From assembly GCA_023415775.1 (NCBI GenBank), contig JAEZJM010000014.1:1-64000 (forward strand): a DNA stretch of 64,000 nt, written 5' to 3'. The notes under the pieces were generated by a model, which saw only the letters and a program-made list of their open reading frames with translations, made no database searches and was not told the DNA's origin. This DNA comes from Bacillota bacterium. GTDB taxonomy: Bacteria > Bacillota > Negativicutes > Sporomusales > UBA7701. Shown one piece after another: positions 15,856 to 24,669 of the stretch (position 1 is its first letter; the number at the start of each line of letters is the position of its first letter). A program made the position numbers and the translations under genes.

Positions 15856-16743
15856 TCAGGCCTTATTGTCCGCGAACAGGCGCCTCTCGATCGCTATCCC
15901 CGTCGGCGTCCTCGCCAGGCCGCCCTGGGAAGTCTCCCGAAGGCTCGCCGGCAATGCCATACCCACCAGCCGCATCGTGTCTACGACCTCATCGACCGGA
16001 ATGACGCTCTCCACGCCCGCCAGCGCCATATCGGCGGCCACCAGGGCCTGGACGGCGTAAAACGCGTTCCGACGCACGCACGGCACCTCCACCAGCCCGG
16101 CCACAGGGTCGCAGACCAGTCCCAGCGCGTTTTTCAGCGCCAGCGCCACCGCCATCCCGATCTGCCGCGGCGACCCGCCGTCCATCTGAACGATCGCCGC
16201 CGCCGCCATCGCGCCCCCGGCGCCGCACTCGGCCTGGCAACCCGCCTCAGCGCCCGAAATCGAGGCGTTCTCGGCGATTATCAGTCCCGCCCCGGCCGCA
16301 GTCAGCAAGCCGTCGATGATCGCGGCCTCGCTGTAGCCCCGCGCCTCGGCTGCCGCCGCCACCGCCCCCGGCATGATGCCGCAGGAGCCGGCGGTGGGGA
16401 AGGCCACGATCCGGCCCATGCAGGCGTTCACTTCGCTGACAGCCAACGCGTAGGCGATCGCCCGGGCGGCGATGTCGCCGGCAAGCGCCTTGCCGCTGGC
16501 GATCCGGTTGTTGTAAAGGCGCGCGTCGCCGCCCACCAGCCCGCTCGGCGATTTCTCGCCGCTCGCCAGTCCGGTGGCGATAGCCTCGCGCATCACCTGC
16601 CAGTTGCGGGCCATATCCGCGCGGATGGCGGCCGCCGCCCGCTGGGCGTGCCTGCTCTCCTGCTCCACAATTACGTCGGCCAGCGACGCGCCGGTCGTCT
16701 CCGCCCGCAGGATCCATTCGCCAAAACTGCGGATGCTGCTCAT
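15856..16743 (-). CDS. sdaAA: L-serine dehydratase, iron-sulfur-dependent, alpha subunit
   Basis: This is the catalytic subunit of the oxygen-sensitive [4Fe-4S] serine dehydratase that turns L-serine into pyruvate and ammonia. The 295 residues show the cluster-binding cysteines in the conserved regions NACMGRIVAFPTAGSCGIMPG, ECGAGG and CDPVAGLVEVPCVRRN. It overlaps sdaAB by 4 bp (ATGA). It is the last gene of the glycine/serine operon that begins at the glycine riboswitch. Serine made from glycine by the cleavage system plus serine hydroxymethyltransferase (not in the window) would feed into it. Confidence 0.92.
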   Translation of the reverse strand: MSSIRSFGEWILRAETTGASLADVIVEQESRHAQRAAAAIRADMARNWQVMREAIATGLASGEKSPSGLVGGDARLYNNRIASGKALAGDIAARAIAYALAVSEVNACMGRIVAFPTAGSCGIMPGAVAAAAEARGYSEAAIIDGLLTAAGAGLIIAENASISGAEAGCQAECGAGGAMAAAAIVQMDGGSPRQIGMAVALALKNALGLVCDPVAGLVEVPCVRRNAFYAVQALVAADMALAGVESVIPVDEVVDTMRLVGMALPASLRETSQGGLARTPTGIAIERRLFADNKA

Positions 16744-17414
16744 ACGCTTCCCCCCAATGCCGGAACGGATAATACCGCCTTCATGGCCGCCACCGCCCTG
16801 ATCGGCGGCAATGCCTCCATGGGAATGGCCTCGTCGGCCTCGATCACCATCAGCGCCTCCTCGCCCCGCTCCTGGCGGGAAACCTGCATGAAGGCGATGT
16901 TGACGCTCTCCTCGGCCAGCTTCTTCGTAACGACCGCGATCACTCCCGGCTTGTCGTCGTGGATAGTGATAAGAGTATGGTACTGGCCGGTCACCCGCAC
17001 AGGGTAACCGTCGATGCGCGTGATGACAATATTGCCCCCGCCGACCGAGGCGCCCACCACCCGCCGTGTCTGTCCCGACGCGCCGGTAAGTTCGAGCAGG
17101 GCGGTGTTGGGGTGAACGTCGGGCAGCTCAACCGTAGAAAATGTATACTTCAGGCCATGATCGGCCGCAAGAATCAGGGCCGTCTTGATCCGCTCGTCGT
17201 CCGGGGCAAACCCCAGCAGGCCGCCGATGAGGGCCTTGTCGGTGCCATGCCCCCGGTAGGTCTGGGCGAAAGAGCCGTGCAGCTTTATCTGCGCCTCCGT
17301 CGGACGCTCGCCGAGAATAACCCTCGCCATGGTGCCCAGCCTGACCGCCCCGGCGGTATGAGAACTTGACGGGCCGACCATTATCGGCCCGGCGATATCG
17401 AATAAACCGCGCAT
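16740..17414 (-). CDS. sdaAB: L-serine dehydratase, iron-sulfur-dependent, beta subunit
   Basis: The 224-residue partner of SdaAA. The N-terminal domain begins FDIAGPIMVGPSSSHTAGA, the family signature. The C-terminal 75 residues form an ACT domain (HTLITIHDDKPGVIAVVTKKL) that commonly binds serine or another amino acid. The start at 17414 has GAGGAGG upstream, just past the lpdA stop. Confidence 0.92.
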   Translation of the reverse strand: MRGLFDIAGPIMVGPSSSHTAGAVRLGTMARVILGERPTEAQIKLHGSFAQTYRGHGTDKALIGGLLGFAPDDERIKTALILAADHGLKYTFSTVELPDVHPNTALLELTGASGQTRRVVGASVGGGNIVITRIDGYPVRVTGQYHTLITIHDDKPGVIAVVTKKLAEESVNIAFMQVSRQERGEEALMVIEADEAIPMEALPPIRAVAAMKAVLSVPALGGSV

Positions 17415-17415
17415 A

Positions 17416-18831
17416 TCAGTCGCCTCCTCTGCGCAGGGCAGGCGTCCTCGCTTGGTGGATCGCCCGGCCTTCGAGCGCGTGCACGCTTTCCATAACCGTC
17501 TCCGCCAGCGTTGGGTGAGGATGGATGACCTGGCCGATATCCTCGGCCGTCAGCCCGTGGCGGATGGCGATCGCTCCTTCCATCACAAGGTCGCTGGCGT
17601 GCGGCCCGAGGATATGCATGCCCAGCACCTTGCCGTCGCCGGCGTCGGCCACCACCTTTACCAGGCCGTCGGCCTCGCCCATCGACACCGCCTTGCCGTT
17701 GGCGGCGAAATTGAAGCGGCCTGTCTTGACCAAGCGGCCGGCGGCGAGCGCCTCCTGCTCGGTCATGCCGACGGCGGCGATCTCCGGATCGGTGAAAATG
17801 CAGCCGGGCACAGCGCCGTAGTCCATCTCCGCCGCGCCGCCCAAAGCATTTTCCGCCGCCGCCAGGCCCTCGCTCGAAGCCGCGTGGGCCCACATATAGC
17901 GGCCGGTCACGTCGCCGACGGCGTAGATGCCAGCGACGGTCGTCTCCATCCGGGCGTTTACCTCGATTCCTTTGCGGCTGAACGCCACCCCCGCCGCCTC
18001 CAGGCCGATGCCCTCGACCGACGGCTGGCGTCCCGTCGCGGCCAGCACCTTTTCGGCCGCAAGCTCCTGCTCCTTGCCGTCGGCCGTCGCCACCGCGACC
18101 GTCAGCCCCTCCGGCCCTGGCGCGATGCCCGTCACCCTCGCGCCGGTCAGCATCTTTATCCCCTGCTTGCGCAGCAGCAGCGCCATTCGTTTCACCAGAT
18201 CGGTGTCGATACTGGGCAGGATAGCAGGCAGCATCTCGATAATCGTCACCTGGCAGCCGAAGGCCCGGAAAATGGCGGCGAACTCCACCCCCACCGCGCC
18301 GGCGCCTACCACCACCAGGCTGCGCGGCACCGCGTCCAGTGTCAGCACCTCGTCGCTCGTCAGCACCCCCGGCAGGTCGGCGCCCGGTATCGGCAGCTTC
18401 ATCGGCGCCGAGCCGGACGCCACGATAATCTTGCGGGCGGCGAACTCCTCCCGCCCGGCGTTGCTGCTGACCGCCAGCGTCCCCGAACCGGTCAGCGCCG
18501 CCTCTCCGTACCGCACCTCGATGCCGTTGCCGGCCACCAGCTGGACGACGCCGGCCTGCAGCTGGCCCACCACCTGGTCCTTGCGGGCCATGACGGCGGC
18601 GAAATCGAAACCGATATTCTCCGCCCTCAGTCCGAAAGCCGCGCAGTTCTGCAGGCTCTGCCACCTCTCCGCGCTCTTCAGCAGCGTCTTGGTCGGAATG
18701 CAGCCGCGGTTGAGGCACACCCCGCCCAGCTTCTCCTTCTCGACCAGCAGCACCCTGGCGCCCAGCTGCGCCGCCCGGATGGCGGCCACATAACCGCCGG
18801 GGCCGCCGCCCATAACCGCAATATCGTACAT
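17416..18831 (-). CDS. lpdA: Dihydrolipoyl dehydrogenase (L-protein)
   Basis: This FAD enzyme re-oxidises the dihydrolipoyl arm of GcvH, passing electrons to NAD. The 471 residues begin YDIAVMGGGPGGYVAAI (FAD-binding GxGxxG). They contain the redox disulfide in GGVCLNRGCIPTK, the NAD-binding VVVGAGAVGVEFA, FAD contact YAVGDVTG, and the dimer-interface His-Glu pair HPHPTLAE. The frame is open a further 25 codons, but GAGGAGG before 18831 and the family N-terminus set the start. Placed between lipoate genes and serine dehydratase genes, it most likely serves glycine cleavage. Confidence 0.93.
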   Translation of the reverse strand: MYDIAVMGGGPGGYVAAIRAAQLGARVLLVEKEKLGGVCLNRGCIPTKTLLKSAERWQSLQNCAAFGLRAENIGFDFAAVMARKDQVVGQLQAGVVQLVAGNGIEVRYGEAALTGSGTLAVSSNAGREEFAARKIIVASGSAPMKLPIPGADLPGVLTSDEVLTLDAVPRSLVVVGAGAVGVEFAAIFRAFGCQVTIIEMLPAILPSIDTDLVKRMALLLRKQGIKMLTGARVTGIAPGPEGLTVAVATADGKEQELAAEKVLAATGRQPSVEGIGLEAAGVAFSRKGIEVNARMETTVAGIYAVGDVTGRYMWAHAASSEGLAAAENALGGAAEMDYGAVPGCIFTDPEIAAVGMTEQEALAAGRLVKTGRFNFAANGKAVSMGEADGLVKVVADAGDGKVLGMHILGPHASDLVMEGAIAIRHGLTAEDIGQVIHPHPTLAETVMESVHALEGRAIHQARTPALRRGGD

Positions 18832-18847
18832 CAACAATCCTCCTCGA

Positions 18848-19675
18848 TTAGCGCAGCAAATTCCAACTGTCCCGGCCGTATTTCTCCGCCGCCAGCCTTG
18901 CCGCAACCGCTTCTTCGCCCGCAGTGAGTCCGCCGGGTACGAACTCGTCCTCCAGCGCGGCGGCGAAACCCGCCGTCAGCGCGGCGGTCAGTTCGCCCCA
19001 GGCCGGGGAGCGCCCCAGCACCTCTTCGAGAGCAACGGCCCGCCGGGCCAGCATGTCCGCCGTCGCCGCCCGCGCATCGGGTGAAGGCAGCCTGAGGACG
19101 GCCGCGGCCTTGACGGCGTCGAACCTGAGCAGCAGCGACCCGTGCTGCAGAATGACCCCGCCCTTGCGCACCTGGGCGCTGCCGGCCAGCTTGCGTCCCG
19201 CGCAGGTCAGCTCGTAATGCGCCGGGGCGTCGAAACAGGCTGCCGAGGCATGCTGCGGTCGCCTGCCCTGTCCGTAAGCGGCGCGGGGGAGGTTCAGTCC
19301 GGCCTCCACCCCCAGCCGTTTCAGCCCATCCAGCAACCCGCCGCTGAACCAACGGTAGGCGGCGGTGATCGTCGGCGGCACACCCGGATAATCCTCCCGC
19401 ACCGCCACGCTGTAGGTAAGCTCCGCGTCGTGCAGCACCGCCCGGCCGCCGGTAAGACGGCGCACCACGTCGATGCCGCGCGCTCGGCAGGCGTCCAGGT
19501 CGATCTCCTCCGCCGCCCGCTGGAAATAACCGAGGCTGACCGCCGCCGGCCGCCAGCCGTAAAAACGCAGCGTAGGCGGCGCTTCGCCCGTCCCGTGGGC
19601 AAGCATTATCGCCTCATCCGCCGCCATATTCGCCGCGGCGCCCGCCGCGCCGCTGTCAATCACCCGCCAAGGCAC
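18848..19675 (-). CDS. Lipoate/octanoate protein ligase or octanoyltransferase (LipM/LplA family)
   Basis: The 275-residue protein has the biotin/lipoyl ligase fold. Key motifs are the lipoyl-AMP/octanoyl binding loop RRLTGGRAVLHDAELTYSV and the lysine in AGRKLAGSAQVRKGG. A conserved cysteine in SAACFDAPAHYE is the usual nucleophile of LipM octanoyltransferases. That cysteine favours transfer of octanoate from acyl carrier protein to GcvH over ATP-dependent lipoate salvage. The GTG start at 19675 lies inside the end of the upstream radical SAM gene (20-bp overlap). With the two radical SAM genes next to it, it would complete lipoate synthesis on the H-protein. Confidence 0.85.
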   Translation of the reverse strand: MPWRVIDSGAAGAAANMAADEAIMLAHGTGEAPPTLRFYGWRPAAVSLGYFQRAAEEIDLDACRARGIDVVRRLTGGRAVLHDAELTYSVAVREDYPGVPPTITAAYRWFSGGLLDGLKRLGVEAGLNLPRAAYGQGRRPQHASAACFDAPAHYELTCAGRKLAGSAQVRKGGVILQHGSLLLRFDAVKAAAVLRLPSPDARAATADMLARRAVALEEVLGRSPAWGELTAALTAGFAAALEDEFVPGGLTAGEEAVAARLAAEKYGRDSWNLLR

Positions 19676-20633
19676 GACCCCCGCCCCCGATCACTTCGCA
19701 TTCGGCGATCGCCCGCGCCGTTTCGTCCACGGTCAGCGGCCGCGGGTAGTTATATATCACCCCGCCGGGGCGTTCGTTGTAGTAAGGGCGATTGCAGTCC
19801 GGGCAGCCGCTCGTGCGGAATGCCGCCCCGTCGGCCAGCAGCCCGGCAAGGCCTTCGACCGCAAAGCTGCTGATCCTGCCTTCGCGGCAGATTATCGCCT
19901 CACGGCCGTATCCCTGCCGCAGCAGGTGGTGAGCCACCTGGACCCGCCGGTACTGGCCGATAGGCGGCGGCGCCATGCCCGCCCAGGCTGTGCCCTTAAC
20001 CGGCGTAAAAGCGAACAACCCCACTGTCACTCCTTTATCTATACAGGCCGCCAAAGTGTCGGCCATCTCTTCCTCCGTCTCGCCAAGGCCGACGATGAGA
20101 TGGGTCGTGACCCTTCCCGGCAGAGCGGCGGCGCACTCGGTAAGCAGTCGCCATTTGTCGTGCCAGTCGCCTTCCTTGGCTTCCCGATAGGCCGCAGGCG
20201 TAGCGGCATCCAGCGCCACGCATATACGGTCAGCGCCCGCCACCGTCAGCCGCCGCGCCTCGTTTGCCGTCTCCAGATGGCTGGACACGCACACCGGCAC
20301 CCTGCTGAGAGCGCTCAGGGCGGCTACCGCCTCCGCCGCCCGTTCCCGGTCGCCGCCGTCGTGCACGACCTGCAGGCAGGCCCGTTTGATCCGGTCCGCC
20401 GTGTAGGCGGCATCGATGCCGATAATCGCTCCGGCCGCCTCCGCCGCCGGCCAGGTGACGCGCGACAGCATGTTCGCCCCCGCGTCGCTCTCCCGGGCCT
20501 GGGTGCAGAAACGGCAATTATTGCGGCACTTCTCCCCGAGCATCACATAGGCGGTGGTCGGCGGCGCCTCGCTCCGCGTCGTCCTGCCGGCGACGGCGGC
20601 GGCGGTGCCAGCCGACAGCCTCCAATAATTCAT
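19656..20633 (-). CDS. Radical SAM protein, probable subunit of a LipS1/LipS2-type lipoyl synthase
   Basis: The 325-residue protein has the radical SAM cluster motif CX3CX2C in GEKCRNNCRFCTQ near residue 40, then a TIM barrel (CVALDAATPAAYREA, THLIVGLGETEEEMAD). A C-terminal CPDC pair in SGCPDCNRPYYNERPGG could hold an auxiliary cluster. Canonical LipA has CX4CX5C plus a CX3CX2C and is not present in the window. The gene overlaps its partner by 4 bp (ATGA; start 20633) and the LipM-like gene by 20 bp, within a glycine-cleavage operon. Two-protein LipS1/LipS2 lipoyl synthases are known from archaea and some bacteria. The assignment here is by motif and context. A biotin-synthase-like role is the main alternative. 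Confidence 0.72.
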   Translation of the reverse strand: MNYWRLSAGTAAAVAGRTTRSEAPPTTAYVMLGEKCRNNCRFCTQARESDAGANMLSRVTWPAAEAAGAIIGIDAAYTADRIKRACLQVVHDGGDRERAAEAVAALSALSRVPVCVSSHLETANEARRLTVAGADRICVALDAATPAAYREAKEGDWHDKWRLLTECAAALPGRVTTHLIVGLGETEEEMADTLAACIDKGVTVGLFAFTPVKGTAWAGMAPPPIGQYRRVQVAHHLLRQGYGREAIICREGRISSFAVEGLAGLLADGAAFRTSGCPDCNRPYYNERPGGVIYNYPRPLTVDETARAIAECEVIGGGGRALAGD

Positions 20634-21493
20634 AACACACAGCACTCCCCTCTGCCGACGGCGGCCAGGCCGAGGCTCTCGGCCAGCCTTACCGCGGCGG
20701 GCGTAGGATTGACGATAGCGTTGAAACCCAGCTGTACCGCTGCCTGATCCAGGGCAGCGCGGTAACGACCTCCCGGCCGCATGCAGCCCAGGCAAAGGGG
20801 CACTTCCGGGAACAATTGCCGGGCGGCGGCCATGACGCCCAGCGCCTCTTCGAGCGCCGGCGGCTTGCAGTCTGCGTAGCGCGTGCCCCTGGTGGGGGTA
20901 AACACGATCAGCGTCAGGCTGTCGGCGCCCAGCATCCTCAGCAGCGCCAGCGCCTGATACTCGCCGCGGATCTCGCCGCCATGCAGGCCGATGCAGATGT
21001 GCGGCGCCACCCGGCAGCACGCCCTGAGCTTCTTATAGCAGGCGGCGTAATCGGCCACCGTCCGGTCGAGGCCAAAGACCTCGCGGATGGTTTCGTCGTC
21101 GCCGACGAAATCAAAGGACACCACATCCGCAAGCGGGGCAACGACGTCGATATCGGCGTCGTCTATCAGTCCGGTATGGAGGTTGAAGCGTCGCCCCGGC
21201 TTGAGCGCCGCCAGCCGCGCGGCGTGCGCGGCCAGCGGCACGCTGCCGCCGGCTGTGCAGCCGCCGCTGATCAGGCAGCTGGGGCCGAGCCCTTCGCCCC
21301 GCCCGGCCACTGCCGTCAGCGGCTTCATTCTCTTCAGGTATACCCCGCCGCAATGAGCGCAGTCCAGGGCGCAATCCCCGCCGGTCACGCTCACGGCGGT
21401 AGTCTGCGCCGGATAAGACAAGACTATTGTGGGGGAAAAGTTTTCCTCCCTGATAGCCCAGCACTTCGCCGCCAGCGTCTCTATGCCCTCCAT
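20630..21493 (-). CDS. Radical SAM protein, second probable subunit of a LipS1/LipS2-type lipoyl synthase
   Basis: The 287-residue protein binds a radical SAM cluster through CX3CX2C in GGDCALDCAHCGG (about residue 45). It shows the barrel motifs LISGGCTAGG, FNLHTGLID and ICIGLHGGE, and has additional cysteines in LCLGCMRPGG and at the C-terminus (GECCVL). Its start overlaps the end of gcvPB by 13 bp, so it is translated as part of the gcv operon. Together with the following radical SAM gene it is the best candidate for sulfur insertion into octanoyl-GcvH. Which protein is LipS1 and which LipS2 is not decided here. Confidence 0.72.
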   Translation of the reverse strand: MEGIETLAAKCWAIREENFSPTIVLSYPAQTTAVSVTGGDCALDCAHCGGVYLKRMKPLTAVAGRGEGLGPSCLISGGCTAGGSVPLAAHAARLAALKPGRRFNLHTGLIDDADIDVVAPLADVVSFDFVGDDETIREVFGLDRTVADYAACYKKLRACCRVAPHICIGLHGGEIRGEYQALALLRMLGADSLTLIVFTPTRGTRYADCKPPALEEALGVMAAARQLFPEVPLCLGCMRPGGRYRAALDQAAVQLGFNAIVNPTPAAVRLAESLGLAAVGRGECCVL

Positions 21494-22932
21494 CGCACCA
21501 CCGGTTTGCGGGCGGCGGTCGCCTCGTCGAGCCTCCCCACCACGGTGGTGACCGGGGCATTCTTCACCTTGGCGGCGTCCTCCGCCGCCTCGCCGGCGAT
21601 CTTAAGCATAACGGCGATAAACTCGTCGAGCGTCTCCTTGCTCTCCGTCTCGGTCGGCTCGATCATCAGCGCCTCCTCGACGATCAGCGGGAAGTAGATG
21701 GTCGGCGGATGATAGCCGTAGTCGAGGAGCCGCTTGGCGATATCCAGCGTCCTCACACCATAAGGCTTCTGGTTCTTCGAGGTCAGCACGCACTCGTGCA
21801 TGCAGTAGCGTTCGAACGGCGAATGGTACTTCTCCTTCAGGCGGCTGAGGCAGTAGTTGGCGTTCAGCACCGCGTCCTCGCTGGCCGCCTTGAGACCGTC
21901 GGGGCCCATGGAGCGGATGTAGGCGTAAGCGCGGACGATCACCCCGAAATTGCCGTAGAAAGACTGCACCTTGCCGATCGACAGCGGCCGGTCGTGCTCG
22001 AGGCGGTATCCGCCGCTCTCGGCCACGATCACCGGCGTCGGCAGGAAGGGGACGAGCGCCTGCTTGACGCCCACCGGCCCCGAGCCGGGGCCGCCGCCGC
22101 CGTGAGGAGTGGCGAACGTCTTGTGGAGGTTGAAATGGATGACGTCGAAGCCCATGTCGCCGGGGCGGGAAATGCCCATGATGGCGTTGGCGTTCGCGCC
22201 GTCATAATACAGCAGGCCGCCGGCGCCGTGGACGATGTCGGCCACCTCGCGGATGTTTTTCTCGAACAGCCCCAGCGTGCTGGGATTCGTCAGCATCAGC
22301 GCGGCCGTATCAGGGCCGACGGCGGCGCGCAGCGCGTCGAGATCGACGGCGCCGTCCGGGTGGGACTTGATCTCGACCGTCTCCAGCCCGCACACCGTGG
22401 CAGTGGCGGGGTTGGTGCCATGGGCCGAATCGGGCACGATCACCTTCGTCCGGTTCTCGCCGCGATGGCGGTGGTAGGCGCGGATGAGCTTAATGCCGGT
22501 CAGCTCGCCGTGGGCGCCGGCCACAGGCTGCATCGTCACCGCGTCCATGCCGGCGATCTCCGCCAGGTAGCCCTCCATCGCCGCGAGCATCGCCAGCGCC
22601 CCCTGCACCGACGCCTCGTCCTGGAGAGGGTGGATGGCGGCAAAGCCGCTCAGGCGGCAGGCATCCTCATTGATCTTCGGGTTGTACTTCATCGTGCACG
22701 AGCCGAGGGGGTAAAAACCGGAATCGACGCCGAAATTGCGCTGCGACAGGGCGGTATAGTGGCGCATAAGCTCCAGCTGGCTGACCTCGGGCAAGACGGC
22801 CGGCGTTTTGCGCCGGAAAGCGTCGGGGATAAGGGCGGCCGCGTCGGGGGCCGGTACGTCGCAGGCCGGCAGGTCGACCGCGCGGCGGCCGGGCTGGCCC
22901 ATCTCGAAAATAAGCGCCTTGGCCTTTCTCAT
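21481..22932 (-). CDS. gcvPB: Glycine dehydrogenase (decarboxylating) subunit 2
   Basis: The PLP-bearing half of the two-subunit P-protein, which decarboxylates glycine and loads the aminomethyl group on lipoyl-GcvH. The 483 residues include GSCTMKYNPK, the glycine-rich DSAHGTNPATA, and the PLP lysine in FNLHKTFATPHGGGGPG. The upstream frame is open to 23205, but the ATG at 22932 overlaps the gcvPA stop (ATGA) and matches the family N-terminus. Confidence 0.95.
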   Translation of the reverse strand: MRKAKALIFEMGQPGRRAVDLPACDVPAPDAAALIPDAFRRKTPAVLPEVSQLELMRHYTALSQRNFGVDSGFYPLGSCTMKYNPKINEDACRLSGFAAIHPLQDEASVQGALAMLAAMEGYLAEIAGMDAVTMQPVAGAHGELTGIKLIRAYHRHRGENRTKVIVPDSAHGTNPATATVCGLETVEIKSHPDGAVDLDALRAAVGPDTAALMLTNPSTLGLFEKNIREVADIVHGAGGLLYYDGANANAIMGISRPGDMGFDVIHFNLHKTFATPHGGGGPGSGPVGVKQALVPFLPTPVIVAESGGYRLEHDRPLSIGKVQSFYGNFGVIVRAYAYIRSMGPDGLKAASEDAVLNANYCLSRLKEKYHSPFERYCMHECVLTSKNQKPYGVRTLDIAKRLLDYGYHPPTIYFPLIVEEALMIEPTETESKETLDEFIAVMLKIAGEAAEDAAKVKNAPVTTVVGRLDEATAARKPVVRWRA

Positions 22933-24275
22933 GATACCGCCTCCATCAACCGCACCAGACGGTCGATCTCCGCCCTGGTGCGTTTTTCGGTCACGCACAC
23001 CAGCATGCAGCCGGACAGTTCCGGGTAATAGCGGCCGAGGTCGAGCCCGCCGATGATCTTTTCCTTGAACAGGGCGGCGTTGATCTCCGCCACCGGTTTG
23101 GCGCAGCGGACGACGAACTCCTTGAAAAACGGGGCGCCGAACACCGGCCGGCAGCCTGGAAGCTTCGTCAGGGAATCGTAAGCATAACGGGCCTTTTTCA
23201 GGCACAGCTCGGCAACCTCGCGGAAGCCCTCACGGCCGACCGCGGTAAGGTACACCGCCGCCGCCAGCGAGCACAGCGCCTCATTCGAACAAATGTTGGA
23301 CGTCGCTTTCTCGCGGCGGATATGCTGCTCGCGGGCCTGCAGCGTCAGCACGAAGCCGCGGGTACCCTCGAAGTCGGTCGTCTGGCCGACGATGCGGCCG
23401 GGCATCCGTCGCATCAGCTTCTCGGTCGCGGCAAAAAAGCCCAGATACGGGCCGCCGTACGAGACAGACAGCCCGAGCGGCTGGCCCTCGCCGACGACCG
23501 CGTCGGCGCCGAGCGCGCCCGGAGCCTCCAGCACCCCCAGCGCCACCGGGTCGGCTGCCGCGATCAGCAGCGCGCCGGCGGCGTGGGCCAGTCCGGCGGC
23601 TGCCGCCACATCCTCGAGGCAGCCGAAGAAGTTGGGCGTCTGGATAATCACCGCCGCTGTCGCCGGCCCCACCATGTCGCCAAGAGTGGCGGCGGCCGTA
23701 ACGCCGTCCGTAAACGGCGCTTCCTTCACCGCGATATCCTTGTCGACGGCGTAGGTGCCGAGGATGGTCCGGTAGTGCGGATGTACTGACCGCGCCACTA
23801 CCACCTCGCTGCGTCCGGTCGCGGCGCAGGCCATCATCGCCGCCTCGGCGAGGGCTGTGCCGCCGTCGTACATCGACGCGTTCGCCACCTCCATGCCGGT
23901 GATCTCGCAAATCATGCTCTGATATTCCCACAGCGCCTGCAGATAACCCTGGGAAATTTCCGGCTGATACTGGGTATAGGCTGTATAGAACTCCGAGCGG
24001 CCGATTACATGGTCGACCACGCTCGGCACATAGTGGTCATATGCCCCCGCCCCCAGGAAGCAGGCATATTCGTCCAGGCTGGCGTTCTTGCCGGCCAGAG
24101 CCTGGAGATGGCGGGCCAGCTCAGGCTCGGCCATGGCCGCCGGCAGCGCCAGCGGCCTGTCGAGGCGCACCTCCGCCGGCACGTCGGCGAACAGTTCCTG
24201 CGTCGACCCTACGCCGATGGCGGCCAACATGGCCCGCCGGTCGGCATCGGTATGCGGCAGGTAACTCCTGGTCAT
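22929..24275 (-). CDS. gcvPA: Glycine dehydrogenase (decarboxylating) subunit 1
   Basis: The non-PLP half of the split P-protein (448 residues). Family landmarks are YLPHTDADRRAML near the start, FLGAGAYDHYVPSVVD, the TAYTQYQPEISQGYLQALWE stretch, and CSNEALCSL. The start at 24275 is chosen because GGAGG lies before it and it begins 2 bases after the gcvH stop region. The frame upstream lies inside gcvH. Confidence 0.95.
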   Translation of the reverse strand: MTRSYLPHTDADRRAMLAAIGVGSTQELFADVPAEVRLDRPLALPAAMAEPELARHLQALAGKNASLDEYACFLGAGAYDHYVPSVVDHVIGRSEFYTAYTQYQPEISQGYLQALWEYQSMICEITGMEVANASMYDGGTALAEAAMMACAATGRSEVVVARSVHPHYRTILGTYAVDKDIAVKEAPFTDGVTAAATLGDMVGPATAAVIIQTPNFFGCLEDVAAAAGLAHAAGALLIAAADPVALGVLEAPGALGADAVVGEGQPLGLSVSYGGPYLGFFAATEKLMRRMPGRIVGQTTDFEGTRGFVLTLQAREQHIRREKATSNICSNEALCSLAAAVYLTAVGREGFREVAELCLKKARYAYDSLTKLPGCRPVFGAPFFKEFVVRCAKPVAEINAALFKEKIIGGLDLGRYYPELSGCMLVCVTEKRTRAEIDRLVRLMEAVS

Positions 24276-24276
24276 G

Positions 24277-24666
24277 CTAATGGCCTCCCTCCGCCGTGAA
24301 CTTCTCGTACCCGGCGGCGTCAAGCAGGGCGTCAAGCTCGCCGGGGTTGCTCATCTCAATGACCGCGATCCAGCCGTCGCCGTAGGGGTCGCCGTTGATA
24401 ATCTCTGGGGTGTCGTTGAGCGCGTCGTTGACCGCCGCCACCGTGCCGGAAAGCGGGGCGTAGATGTCGGACACCGCCTTCACCGACTCGACCACCGAAA
24501 ACCCCTGGCCGACGGTCACGGCCGCGCCGACGGTCGGCACCTCGACAAAAACAACGTCGCCAAGCTGGTGCTGGGCGAAATCGGTGATCCCCACCGTCGC
24601 CCGGTTGCCCTCCACCCTGACCCATTCGTGCTCGCGCGAATACTTAAGCTCCTGCGGATTATTCAT
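24277..24666 (-). CDS. gcvH: Glycine cleavage system H protein
   Basis: The 129-residue lipoyl carrier that shuttles the aminomethyl group between P-, T- and L-proteins. It has the family start KYSREHEWVR and the lipoylated lysine K63 in VVESVKAVSDIY. It is the expected substrate of the lipoate-building genes downstream. Only 3 bases separate it from gcvT. Confidence 0.95.
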   Translation of the reverse strand: MNNPQELKYSREHEWVRVEGNRATVGITDFAQHQLGDVVFVEVPTVGAAVTVGQGFSVVESVKAVSDIYAPLSGTVAAVNDALNDTPEIINGDPYGDGWIAVIEMSNPGELDALLDAAGYEKFTAEGGH

Positions 24667-24669
24667 TCG